64,000 bases of DNA from Cyanophora paradoxa (taxonomy: Eukaryota > Glaucocystophyceae > Cyanophorales > Cyanophoraceae): the NCBI GenBank assembly GCA_004431415.1, contig QPMI01000494.1, forward strand, positions 62,001-126,000. Reading direction: 5' to 3'. Numbering within the stretch: position 1 is the stretch's first letter; each line of letters begins with the position of its first letter. Shown in pieces: positions 12,149 to 23,200 of this stretch. Both the position numbers and the translations under genes were made by a program. A model generated the notes under the pieces. It was not told the origin of the DNA, ran no database searches, and saw only the letters and a list, made by a program, of their open reading frames with translations.

Positions 12149-12530
12149 TCAGTAGCCCGTGTTTCCGCGGAACCGATTGCGCATGTCGACCTGCTCGTGC
12201 GCATCGTACGCGGCGATGATACGCGGTGCACGCGAAGGGGCAGCGCACTTGTCCGCGACGGCACGCGAAATACGACTGGCGGTATCCTTGGCAGCGGGCC
12301 GGGATGAACTCTTCGGGCTGGTCGTCGGCCATCTTGTGCAGGCAATTCTTGACCGCCTGGTCCACTGGCACGGCGTTCGGGCCAGCGATGGCGTCCCGCA
12401 CGCACGGCGAGTCGAGCAGACAGTTCATCAGGTCCTCCCTGCGCCAATCATCACGCAGTTATCAGCTAGTCTTAGACAAGCAAGCGAAGCGGTCGGGAGC
12501 CCACCACAGCCCGCTGCAGCTCTTCGCCAT
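12149..12530 (-). CDS. COA5: cytochrome c oxidase assembly factor COA5/PET191
   Basis: Three exons, 12530-12505, 12438-12249 and 12190-12149, join in phase (GT-AG) to 85 aa. The start MAKSC and end VDMRNRFRGNTGY match the family at both ends. The protein has the twin CX9C arrangement: CSGLWEDLMNC and CQGYRQSYFAC. This motif forms disulfides on import through the Mia40 route into the mitochondrial intermembrane space. PET191/COA5 is needed for assembly of respiratory complex IV. The length is in the family range. The gene is divergent from the PH-domain gene that starts 355 bp away. The first coding exon is only 26 nt. Confidence 0.95.
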
Positions 12531-12885
12531 CTTGCGAAGGGGGTACACGACGGTTTGATCACTGGGGTATGCATCACTCGCAGCTCCGCAATTCTCCTAC
12601 AGCTCCTCCTTGCAGCTTTTCCTGTAGCATTCTGTTCGCGTAGCACTTGCTAGGGACTCCGGAAGGCTCCGCAGCTCGGGGAGGGCGACCAACGCTTGCT
12701 CCTCGCGGGCGTCGCCGCCGGGCCCCGGAGCGAGCGGCGAGCCCCGAGCAGTGCAACGAAAGCACGGACTGCGCACCTGTAGGGTACCGAGCAGCCCATT
12801 CCGTACGAAGGTCCGAGCCCACGAGCCAGTAAGGGACCGAGCAGCCCATTCCGTATGATCCAGCACTCCCATCACCACCCCTACA
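12531..12885. promoter_or_regulatory. divergent intergenic region between COA5 and PH-domain gene
   Basis: The two start codons face away from each other across 355 bp. A direct repeat CGAGCAGCCCATTCCGTA occurs at 12788 and 12838, 50 bp apart, and is a candidate regulatory or recombination-derived element. Promoter activity is inferred from position only. Confidence 0.4.
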
Positions 12886-14308
12886 ATGGCGAAGGGGATC
12901 GCCCCGAGTCCTCCAGGCGGCAGCAGCACGAGTCCCTCCTCGACGCTGCACGTCCCGCCCCCGCACACGTCATTCTGGAGCCCGGCAGCGGGGCAGAAGT
13001 AGGCGTAGATGAGCCTAAGACGTTCCCGGGGCGAAGACAGAACACAGCGGTGGGTCTCAACACGGATCGGGACCACCATGACCCGCGAGGTCCGCCGCCC
13101 GCACCGCGGGGCTTAGCTACCTCTTCTCAGCGACGAAGCAGACCCCAACTCGTCGCGGAAAGTGAACTTCGACTACAGCCGCGTGACATTTGATCCGTCG
13201 CGGTCCATATCGCGGTCGGAGTCCGCGCAGTACAGCTTGTGCGGTGCGCTGCGCTGGGAACGGCTGCGTTGCGCTTATCTGCCGCGCATTCCGAGCTTTC
13301 GCGCAGGATCCGTGGTCGGGGACGCGCCCGAACGACGCAACCTTACCTCGAGCGACCAGCGCGAGCTGCTGTCGCTGCTTCAGCGCATGGACATCGCAGC
13401 GGGGCCGGATGACGAGCCGTCCAAGGCGAGCACGCCTGCGCTCCGCTCGCTTCTGCAGCACTATTCCGCTCGCTGCTCCCTGACTTAACACGCCGCAGCC
13501 GCCCGCCATCAACGTGCGCAAGACAAAGTCTCTGGACGAACACAGGGAGCGGGAGCGAGACGCCAGGAAGCTAATTCCGGTCATTAATCAGGTCCGGATC
13601 CGGACACGCTCGATCCGCGCCCCGCGCTCGCATTCGCTCGCTGCGCTGACGCGGCGCAGCGGACGGGCCCGCAGCCTCAAGCGACGTCCACCTCCTGGGA
13701 ACAGGGCTTCATCAGTCGCAAGCAGGCGCGCGCACACAGACACGCTACCTCCCAGCGCATCCCTTCGCCGCCGCCCGCGCCGCGCGCTGAGCGACGCTGC
13801 AGGGCATCCTGGCGAGGTGGCAGCGCAGGCTCTATGTCCTCGACAACGTCTATCTCCGGAAGCGCACGAAGAAATCCATGCGCGAGGTGCGGGGGCAGGG
13901 GGCGGGCGCTGCCGCAGCGCCGCAGCGCCGCAGCGCCGCACGCGCCGCCGCTCACGTGCGCCGCCTTAGGTGTTCTGCGTCCGTGACGTGCTCGAGATCC
14001 GACCGCAGGCGAGCGGCCGTACCCCCCTCCCGCTCTGCCCCCGGCTGAGCGCCGCCCGCGCAGGTCGGCGGCTCGCGCCCCAATGTCTGCTGCGTCATCC
14101 TCGCCTCGTCCCACGGATCTGGGCGGAGCATAAAGCTCGCGTTCGACTCGCAGCAGGTCCGCTTTCGCCTTTCCTTCAACCTCCGATTCGCCCCGGGTTC
14201 GAATCCCCGCAGGACATGAATCTATTTACGGACTCTGTTCTGGCACGGCGGAAGGCGACCGCAACTGCCGCCGCGGCGGCGTACGGCGGGCCGGTCACTG
14301 CCCGCTAG
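12886..14308 (+). CDS. PH-domain-like protein
   Basis: Eight exons, 12886-12998, 13131-13243, 13307-13425, 13499-13591, 13803-13886, 13970-14008, 14064-14156 and 14213-14308, join in phase to about 249 aa. The N-terminal half is Ser/Pro-rich and looks disordered. A short helical segment (SSDQRELLSLLQRMD) follows. The C-terminal half resembles a pleckstrin-homology fold: WQRRLYVLDNVYLRKR (first strands), VFCVRDVLEIRPQ, VCCVILASS, SIKLAFDSQQ, and a closing helix DMNLFTDSVLARRK. PH domains bind phosphoinositides or proteins at membranes. The class is inferred from strand pattern, not from a named subfamily. Introns 3 and 6 use GC donors (AAG|GCGAGC and CAG|GCGAGC). Exon 4 could end 13 nt earlier at GTCATT. 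Confidence 0.6.
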
Positions 14309-14719
14309 GGCACCGGCCCGGCCCGTACCCCCTCTCCAGCCCCTCCCCTTCCCCCTGCCCACCCGACCAAGTGCCTTCGTCCGTCGCTTCTGGAGCCCCC
14401 CTCGCTCGACGGTTCCAGCCTGGTCCTCGTTCCATCTTTCTTTTCCCCCTGTATTCGAGATCGGTACCCTTCGAACCCCTTTTTTGTTATTATTATCGGA
14501 CGGCCTGTACTTGTATTCGATGGTCGACATCAATGCTCGAATCACCAAAACGACACCTTTTTTCTTGAAGTTCGTGTATTTAATGATGGCTCGCAGGCCT
14601 TCGTACCCCAACTCATCGAAGAGGCTCTCGCTTTGCAGCTCAGGCTATATGGCTAGCGTTCTAGATCCAAGTGGCGTATATTTCATGCACCCAGCCCCGA
14701 CCCTTCCCCACGTGCGGGC

Positions 14720-14970
14720 CCGGCTCGCCGGGCCGGGCGGGCCCGGAGGCGGAGGCGCGGCGGGCGGCGGGGCGGCTCGCCAGGCGGGGCGGAGGCGCCG
14801 CGCGGCTTGCCGGGCGGGGCGGAGGCGCAGGGCGGCGGGGCGGCTCGCCGCACGGGGCGGAGACGTGGCGGGCGGCGCGGCTTGGGGTACGGGGGAAGGT
14901 GCGGCGTCCGGGGGCGGCGGCGCGGCGCGGCGGGCGGCGGGCGGCGGGCGGCGGCGCGGCACGCCCAGCT
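14720..14970. repeat. GC-rich low-complexity patch
   Basis: Imperfect tandem GGCGGGGCGGAGGCG and GGCGGCGCGGC units, open in several frames on both strands. I treat the open frames as compositional artefacts. Confidence 0.7.
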
Positions 14971-15840
14971 GCAGGGCTTTTTTAATTTAGACCCCACCTT
15001 GCAAATCCTGAGACGAGCAGGGGGCAGGGCTCGCAGGGGCGAGTCAAAGACCTAGTATCGATCTAGCTATATATAGATCGATCCCGGAAATTGGGCCGGT
15101 GGTACAAGGTCGTGCTACGACCTCCCGGATTTCCGGGTTCGGTTCCTACTGTTTCCGCTTCGTTGTACTTCGAATCCCCGTGATTCCTGATACCGTGACT
15201 TGTATCCTCGTTGTGTACTACGAGTGGGTACGCCCGCCGTAGATCTTTAAAAAAAAAATTATAATATTCGAGGTTCGCACGTGCTATCTATCGGGGGGTA
15301 CTACTACTAGTCGCAGTATGTCAGCCTCGGGTCTCAATTCTGACCGAAGGGAAGAAGAGACCAGAGGCTATACTGCCGACTCGTGACCCGTAAATCGAGT
15401 AGTACCTGCTTCCATCCAATAGTGTTTAAGAAGTACCTGTCGGACTTTCGAGCTGTCGTGATCCCCGATTGATAAAAGCTCCGGTAACTGCAGTACCGAT
15501 TGTTAAAATCTCCGTAAGGACGTACGATTGAAACGAGATTCTGCCGGGGTACGTGGTTTCGTAAAAGCTCCGTAACTGGGTCCTAGCCGGGTCTTAGCTG
15601 ACTTGGTGCTTGCGTGTGGGCAAGCGTCTGTGCGCCGGTGTGCGGTGTGCTGGCCGTCGCGACCGGGCGCTCGCAATCGATAGTAAGGCCTTGGATATAT
15701 CTTCTATGGATGTTAACAAGTGCGCTGAGCGTGCTTCCACATCGGCCCTGAGCTAGGATGGAGGTTTTCGCGATCGGCGATCGCGACCTGATGTAATGTG
15801 TACCCCCCCTTGTATGTCTGTACCCCTTGTTGTATGTTTG

Positions 15841-16020
15841 TATAGCTATATATATCGCGATATATATTAATTATAATTAGGGAGTTCTTCATTCAAGTTA
15901 ACATTATATATTCACCGCGATATATATTAATTATATATCACCGTTAATTTAACAAACGCGGTGCATGCATGCATGATATTCCCCTGTAGCTAATATATCG
16001 ATCGTTTCTTGTTAATTAAA
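15841..16020 (+). repeat. repeat block, empty-site copy
   Basis: This block (CACCGTTAA.TTAACAAACGCGGTG, then ATATTCCCCT, then AATATATCGATCGTTTCTTGTTAA) recurs at 17705-17890. The downstream copy has a ~80 bp retroposon insertion within the AACAAACGC motif. The copy here lacks it and so acts as the empty site. Confidence 0.75.
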
Positions 16021-16479
16021 AAAAATCAGGCGAAGCCTCTTTCTCAAACCCAAAAACCGACGATCTAAATTCCTTTTTTAACCTTTTTTTCCACTCGAGA
16101 TCCCCCCTGCTAAATAATTTCCGTGTCGCACTCCCTCGAGCCAGAATTATTAATTCTGCCTCGACACGGACGCGATTGCCGCTAGTCACACACCCACCCG
16201 AACCCCCACAGACCTCTCTAGATCCATTTTTAGCGTCGTGGCTCCCCTAAGACGACCGCTCTCCCGTGGGCGTCCCGCGAAAATCGAATTTCCCTCTGCA
16301 TCAATTCCGGTACTTAACCTCCGACAAATGCAGTCCGAGTCAGAAGGTGGGACCCGGTCCCGCCCGGTCCCGCGACGAAATCGCGCCAGGGACGCCCCAG
16401 AGCGATACAGAATGACGCGCGAGGGCGAGCGCATCGGCGCAAGCTCAATTTCGGGCGCCGTAGGCGCTCCACTGCGAAG

Positions 16480-17340
16480 AGCCGGCCGAAAATTTGATCC
16501 GGCCGGTTCCGGCCGGTCCCGCGACACGCGCAATCGATGCATACTGGCGCGCATAGACATAGCAGGGCCTGCGCACCCCCGAAATCCGCTTTTCAGAGGC
16601 CGAACAGCGCAGGAAGGCTCCCGACGGCAAAAATTCGATCCTAGACAGGCCCGGACATCTTTCCGCGCGCCCGCGCCGCGGCGCACGCGCGGAACGATAG
16701 CATAAGCATTTAAGATGTACAAGAAGACTTCCGCACGGTCTCTAAATGCACCAGGCCGCGAGGACCCAGCCGACCCCGAAAATTCGATCCTGGACGGACC
16801 TGAACATCTTTCCGCGCGCCCTCGCATTCTCGCGCATGCGCATCGCTACAATATTCATTTGAGATTTTATCAAAGCCTTCCACAAGCTTCGAAGACGCGA
16901 AAGAGCACGAGAACCCAGCGGACGGCAAAAATTCGATCCTGCACGGACCCGGGCATCTTTCCGCGCGCCCACGCTGCGGCGCATGCGCGGAACAATAGCA
17001 TAAGCATCTGAGATGTAGAGCAAGCGTTCCGCACGCTTTACAGACTTCTGAGATGTGCCAGGCCGCGAGGACCCAGCCGACCCCGAAAATTCGATCCTCT
17101 TCAGACCTGAACATCTTTCCGCGCGCCCTCGCGTCCTCGCGCGTGCGCATCGCTACAATAGTAATTTGAGGTCTTTGTTAAGCTTTTCACGACCCCCGAG
17201 GACGCGACAGGGCGCGAGAATCCAACCGACCCTGAAAATGCGATCCTGCATGGACCTGCACGTCTTTCCTCGCGCCCTCGCCTCCGCAGCCCTGCACATC
17301 GGTGCTATATGCGTTCGAGATTCTGTTTAAGCGATTCGCA
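16480..17340 (+). repeat. tandem repeat of ~150 bp units paired into ~300 bp dimers
   Basis: The anchor AAAATTCGATCCT with ACATCTTTCCGCGCGCCC downstream recurs near 16625, 16785, 16925, 17085 and 17230 (more diverged at the ends). Spacing alternates around 160 and 140 bp. Every second copy is most alike: 16625 pairs with 16925 and 16785 with 17085, about 300 bp apart. Unit halves alternate between a GCATGCGCGGAACAATAGC type and a GCATGCGCATCGCTACAAT type. Long frames here follow the repeat and are not gene-like. Confidence 0.8.
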
Positions 17341-18430
17341 AGCTCTGCTCATGCGCCTGGCTGCGAGGACCTCGGGCTCGCGCGCCCCTCCCCGGCCTCC
17401 CCCCCAACATTATTATTTATATCAAATTAATCTCCTCTCAATCTGCTCCACCAGTAAAAACCAAGCGTTACCGGTCCAACTCCTCCCATAATTAATTATA
17501 TATTCCCTCTCCTCATTACATTGCTCTCTGGCCAACCAGGTCTCCCTAGAGCTGGCTATAGCAGGCCTAGGCCAGCCCATGGCCAAGCCGGCGAAACCCG
17601 GACAGCTGGCCATGGGCGGGGCTGCAGCAGGCCGCCTACTGTGACAGCCGTGAGGGCTTCCGCGAGGCTTCGCCGTACTTAGTGCTCCGCAGGAGCACGG
17701 ATCTTGTTATATATATCACCGTTAAATTAACAAACGCTTTTTTTTTTTTTGGTGAATTACCGGCCACAGTCTCTAGACACCAGCACTGCGGGGGCTGCCC
17801 AGGGGGCATAGAGACAAATTAACAAACGCGGTGATCGATCGATATTCCCCTAATTATATATATAATATATCGATCGTTTCTTGTTAACGTAACGTTCAAC
17901 GGTTAACGTTGCCGGATCGATTACCCGACGTCAACGCGCGATAATGCCGTTATAATTAACGTTAATGTGCAAGCTTAAGGGTATATATACGTATACGTAT
18001 ACGTACGTAGTCGGCGATCGCGATCGCGATAACTTTTCATGATCACCCGCTACGAGATACGAGCCGGCTAGCTATATAGCTATAGTGCGCCTTCGTCAGC
18101 GTGTAGCCGGCAAGCTACCGGGTAGATTAGTGCTAGCCGCCGTATAGTACTAGCTAGTAGTAGCTAGTAGACGGTCCCAGCCCGGTCCCGGATCCGGACT
18201 CCCGCCGTTCAGTCGACCCATATACAACCTACCCCTCAATATTATACAACCTACCCCTCAATATTACCGCCCCGGCCATATACAAGCCCGAATTTTCACA
18301 GTCTGTTAATTTGGGACTCTCAGAGTCTGTTATTTCGCCTAATTATAAGGGAGGGCCGGATTTTATAACCTGTTAATAAACGGGCTGTTAATTTAGTGTG
18401 GCACGGTATAGTACTGTCAAGTCACTGTCA
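17341..18430. other. spacer before the satellite array
   Basis: It contains the second copy of the 15.9 kb block, split by a retroposon (17738-17815). It also has palindromic stretches (GTATACGTATACGTACGTA near 17992, GCGATCGCGATCGCGATA near 18013) and two tandem copies of a TATACAACCTACCCCTCAATAT unit near 18221-18264. No supported exon. Confidence 0.6.
17724..17829 (-). mobile_element. short 3'-end retroposon insertion with 14 bp target duplication
   Basis: A direct duplication AAATTAACAAACGC at 17724-17737 and 17816-17829 flanks a 78 bp insert. The insert starts (plus strand) with a run of 13 T, so it ends in poly(A) on the minus strand. The same 3' sequence (GGTGAATTACCGGCCACAG...GCCCAGGGGGCATAGAGAC) recurs at 42242-42321, where it ends a longer element. 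The target duplication and A tail indicate insertion by target-primed reverse transcription of a severely 5'-truncated copy. The uninterrupted site survives at about 15942. Confidence 0.85.
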
Positions 18431-18800
18431 ACGTTAACGTCAGAGCTCCTGGCGTCCCCACTTTGCGATCGGCGGCCGGCTGCAATGATCTAATCTTTAA
18501 TTACAGTTGCTTGAGTTGGGGGTGGAGATCTTAAGCTTCAGCCGACCCTGCATTCAGTGCAACTGCATGCATTTGCCAAGTTGCAATATATTTAAATCGT
18601 TGGAGCGTCGGCCGTCCCTGTGTCGCAATCAGCAGCCGGCCGCGCGCCTGCAGCTGCACGGATCGGATTCTTTATTCAAGTGGCTTGGGTTCGGAAGTGA
18701 CTCAGTGAGAGCGTCAGCCGACCCTGCAGCTGCATTCAGTGCCACTGCAATTGCAATATAAATCGTTCGAGCATCGGCAGCCGCTTCCCGGCCCGGCCCC
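18430..18800 (+). repeat. outlying satellite copy, separated from the main array
   Basis: This carries about two and a half monomers of the 144 bp satellite in the same orientation as the main array. The left junction (AACGTTAACGTCAGAGCTCC) is identical to that at 20209, where the main array begins. This implies duplication of the array edge. Copies are interrupted by short insertions (near 18563 and 18645). Confidence 0.85.
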
Positions 18801-20208
18801 GCGCGCGGGCTGATCGCATGCACCGATCTGCTGGCTGGCCACACCATGCAATATGGCCAGTAAGATCGTCACCCCCTCAGTAGTCTAGCCGCCCGTACTC
18901 TATATGCTCCCCTGCTAGCGCTACTAGTATACGTACTAGTACTGTTCGCTGTGTTATGAAAGTCCCCTTTGTCACCCCGTCTCAGCCTGGCAGGCCCTCA
19001 TTGCTCCGCCCCGCCGCCCTCGAGCTCCCCGCCACCCTCAGTCGCCGCCACTCTCTATAGCTAGCGCCCCACCCCTCCCTTAGGTCTCCACCGCTCTGAC
19101 CCGCCGCCCTTAGCTATAGTGTCAAGCTCGTCACCCCTCAGTTGTCTAGCCGCCCGTCGCGTCGGATCGATATCCAGTACTAGTCAGCCATCTGAGTCGG
19201 CCTCCTATATATAGCTATCGGAGGATTCGGAGCTCCGGGAGCTTGCGGATATCGTGCTTGAACGTGCGCATATGCATGTCGTGCATGACCGTAATTGCGG
19301 TATGTTGTGCTTGAACGCTCGAGCTCAGTTTAACTCTTTGTCATTTAACCGTATACGTACTAGCCTGCCTACGCGTTGCCAAGTCACACTGAGTTGGTCA
19401 TCCGGTACCCATGTCTGCCGAACGACCGTGGCCCACGGTCGTTTAGCAGTGATCCTGTACCCCTTTCCAACTCTCCACCATCCTTTCGATCGGCTCGACG
19501 CAAGTTCGCAGGTGCGCCAATGTCATAGGCCGGTGGCCTCGCAGCCTGCTTTTGTTTGATTCGGCCTGCTTAAGACGCTCCGCGCCGCCGGCCGCGGCCA
19601 CTGCTTTGGCCTGCTAAACATGTACACTCTCCGTTCCGCCGGCCGCGCTCCGTTCCAGCCGGCCGCTGCTCTAGCCTACTGCTTACCTGTTACAACTAGC
19701 CGCTCCGCCGCGGCCGGCCGCTGTTTTGGCCTAGCCTTTGCCTGTTCGATTCGCCACCGACTTCTGATATCGATCGAACTGCCGATCGAACTGCCGATCG
19801 AACTGCCGATCGAACGTTAACTGCCTTCGGCCGCGGGCAGCGTACGCGTGGCGTTCGGAAGATATCGATCTCGCTTGCCTGGCCAGGTGAGCCGCGCGCC
19901 GGCAGGGCGCCCTGTTCGTTGTCGACTTCGAATTCTGATCGAACTGGCCGCAGATTATAATTAGCTAGCTATAGCCCGCAGATGAGCTCAGCTAGCGCTC
20001 TAGATCTGTCACCCTCGAGTTCGCCGGCCGCGTTTTCTGGCATATCTCGCTTGCCTGGCCTGGTGAGCTGCGAGCGGGCAGGGCGCCCTGTTTGCCACCG
20101 ACTTCTGATCGAACTGGCCGCAGATGAGCTAGCGCCGCGGATCCGGATCTGTACATGTCACAGTGTCGCTTATAATTAAGAGTTTCCGGCCGCAACGCTT
20201 CTGGCGCT
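18801..20208. other. non-satellite segment between outlying copy and main array
   Basis: No supported gene. A hairpin GAACGACCGTGG/CCACGGTCG lies near 19420; a related one occurs near 41989 just past the array's other edge. A 13 bp unit (CGATCGAACTGCC) is tandemly repeated four times at 19771-19815. A ~175 bp segment is duplicated in tandem: TCTCGCTTGCCTGGCC at 19870 and 20045. Confidence 0.6.
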
Positions 20209-23200
20209 GCAACGTTAACGTCAGAGCTCCTGGCGTCCCCACTTTGCGATCGGCGGCTGGCTGCAATGATCTAATCTTTAATTACAGTTGCTTGAGTTGG
20301 GGGTGGAGATCTTAAGCTTCAGCCGACCCTGCATTCAGTGCAACTGCAGTTGCCAAGCTGCAATATATTTAAATCGTTGGAGCGTCGGCCGTCCCTGTGT
20401 CGCAATCAGCAGCCGGCTGCACGGATCGGATTCCTTATTCAAGTGGCTTGGGTTCGGAAGTGAGAGCGTCAGCCGACCCTGCATTCGAGCATCGGTTGTC
20501 CCTGCGTCGCGATCAACGGCCGGCTGCGCGGATCGGTTTCTACAAAATAGTGGCTCGGGTTCGGGAATGCGAGCTTCAGCCGACCTTGCATTTAGAGCAC
20601 ATGCAATTGCAATATAGATCGTTCGAGCATCGGCCGTCCCTGCGTCGCGATCGGCGGCATTTGCAATATTAATCGTCGGAGCTCCTGGCGTCCCCACTTT
20701 GCGATCGGCGACCGGCTGCAATGATCTAATCTTTAATTACAGTTGCTTGAGCTGGGGTGGAGATCTTAAGCTTCAGCCGACCCTGCATTCAGTGCAACTG
20801 CAGTTGCCAAGCTGCAATATATTTATATCGTTGGAGCGTCGGCCGTCCCTGTGTCGCAATCAGCAGCCGGCTGCACGGATCGGATTCCTTATTCAAGTGG
20901 CTTGGGTTCGGAAGTGAGAGCGTCAGCCGACCCTGCATTTAGTGCACTTGCAATCGTAATAGTATTGGCGGAGCTCCCGGCGTTGCTGCGTCGCGATCGA
21001 CGGCCGGCTGCGCGGATCGTATTCTTAACTCTTGTGGCTCGGGTTCAGAAATGAGAGCTTCGGCCGACCCTGCATTTAAAGCACATGCAATTGCAATATT
21101 AATCGTCGGAGCTTCTGGCGTCCCCACTTTGCGATCGGCGGCCGGCTGCAATGATCTAATCTTTAATTTCAGTCGCTTGAGTTGGGGGTGGAGATCTTAA
21201 GCTTCAGCCGACCCTGCATTCAGTGCAACTGCAGTTGCCAAGTTGCAATATATTTATATCGTTGGAGCGTCGGCCGTCCCTGTGTCGCAATCAGCAGCCG
21301 GCTGCACGGTTCGGATTCTTAATTCAAGTGGCTTGTGTTCGGAAGTGAGAGCGTCAGCCGACCCTGCATTTAGTGCACTTGCAATCGTAATATTATTGGC
21401 GGAGCTCCCGGCTTTGCTGCAGCTGCGTCGCGATCGACGGCCGGCTGCGCGGATCGATCTCTTAATTCTAGGGCTCGTGATCGAAATTGAGAGCTTAAGT
21501 TGATTCGGCATTGAGTGTACTTGCAATGATTTTATCAATCGTCCGAGCGTCGGCTGTGCCAGTATCGACGTCGCGATCGACGGCCGGCTGCGCGGATCGG
21601 ATTCTAAATAATAGTGGCTCGGGTTCGGGAATGAGAGCTTCAGCCGGCCTTGCATTTAGAGCACAAGCAATTGTCATATAACTCGTTGGGTCGTCTGCTG
21701 TCCCCATGTCGCGATCGACGGCCGGCTGCGCGGATCGTATTCTACAAAATAGTGGCTCGGGTTCGGGAATGCGAGCTTCGGCTGACCCTGCATTTAAAGC
21801 ACATGCAATTGCAATATTAATCGTCGGAGCTCCTGGCGTCCCCACTTTGCGATCGGCGGCTGGCTGCAATGATCTAATCTTTAATTACAGTTGCTTGAGT
21901 TGGGGGTGGAGATCTTAAGCTTCAGCCGACCCTGCATTCAGTGCAACTGCAGTGGCCAAGCTGCAATATATTTATATCGTTTGAGCGTCGGCCTTCCCTG
22001 TGTCGCAATCAGCAGCCGGCTGCACGGATCGGATTCCTTATTCAAGTGGCTTGGGTTCGGAAGTGAGAGCGTCAGCCGACCCTGCATTTAGTGCACTTGC
22101 AATCGTAATTATAATATTATTGGCGGAGCTCCCGGCGTTGCTGCGTCGCGATCGACGGCCGGCTGCGCGGATCGTATTCTTAACTCTTGTGGCTCGGGTT
22201 CAGAAATGAGAGCTTCGGCCGACCCTGCATTTAAAGCACATGCAATTGCAATATTAATCGTCGGAGCTTCTGGCGTCCCCACGTTGCGATCGGCGGCCGG
22301 CTGCAATGATCTAATCTTTAATTTCAGTCGCTTGAGTTGGGGGTGGAGATCTTAAGCTTCAGCCGACCCTGCATTCAGTGCAACTGCAGTTGCCAAGTTG
22401 CAATATATTTATATCGTTGGAGCGTCGGCCGTCCCTGTGTCGCAATCAGCAGCCGGCTGCACGGTTCGGATTCTTAATTCAAGTGGCTTGGGTTCGGAAG
22501 TGAGAGCGTCAGCCGACCCTGCATTTAGTGCACTTGCAATCGTAATATTATTGGCGGAGCTCCCGGCGTTGCTGCGTCGCGTTTGGCGGCCGGCTGCGCG
22601 GATCGTATTCTTAACTCTTGTGGCTCGGGTTCAGAAATGAGAGCTTCGGCCGACCCTGCATTTAAAGCACATGCAATTGCAATATTAATCGTCGGAGCTT
22701 CTGGCGTCCCCACGTTGCGATCGGCGGCCGGCTGCAATGATCTAATCTTTAATTTCAGTCGCTTGAGTTGGGGGTGGAGATCTTAAGCTTCAGCCGACCC
22801 TGCATTCAGTGCAACTGCAGTTGCCAAGTTGCAATATATTTATATCGTTGGAGCGTCGGCCGTCCTGTGTCGCAATCAGCAGCCGGCTGCACGGTTCGGA
22901 TTCTTAATTCAAGTGGCTTGGGTTCGGAAGTGAGAGCGTCAGCCGACCCTGCATTTAGTGCACTTGCAATCGTAATATTATTGGCGGAGCTCCCGGCGTT
23001 GCTGCGTCGCGTTTGGCGGCCGGCTGCGCGGATCGTATTCTTAACTCTTGTGGCTCGAGTTCGGGAATGCGAGCTTCGGCTGACCCTGCATTTTAAGCAC
23101 ATGCAATTGCAATATTAATCGTCGGAGCTCCTGGCGTCCCCACTTTGCGATCGGCGGCTGGCTGCAATGATCTAATCTTTAATTACAGTTGCTTGAGTTG

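Larger units (their letters stand above)
14309..16240. other. gene-free spacer
   Basis: 14309-14720 is a pyrimidine-rich spacer. 14720-14970 is an extremely GC-rich patch of imperfect GGCGGGGCGGAGGCG units. 15000-16180 is AT-richer with no supported exon. A hairpin-like stretch lies near 15103-15142 (AAGGTCGT/ACGACCT and CCCGGA/TCCGGG). 15841-16020 is one copy of the block repeated at 17705-17890. Confidence 0.6.

Noticed and set aside
12597-13079. Minus-strand 160-codon frame with a hydrophobic stretch (GAIPFAIVGVVMGVL)
   Set aside because: It overlaps exon 1 of the PH-like gene on the plus strand, whose eight exons join in phase. The minus frame has no such support.
14196-14212. tRNA T-arm look-alike (GGTTCGAATCCCCGC); similar ones at 9193-9210 on the minus strand
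   Set aside because: Both lie at intron edges of supported genes, and no acceptor, D or anticodon stem can be folded around them.
15086-15168. tRNA-like segment (CGGAAA...TTTCCG ends with TGGTACAAGG and GGTTCGGTTCC inside)
   Set aside because: The ends pair, but the T stem does not, and no anticodon arm of normal size fits.
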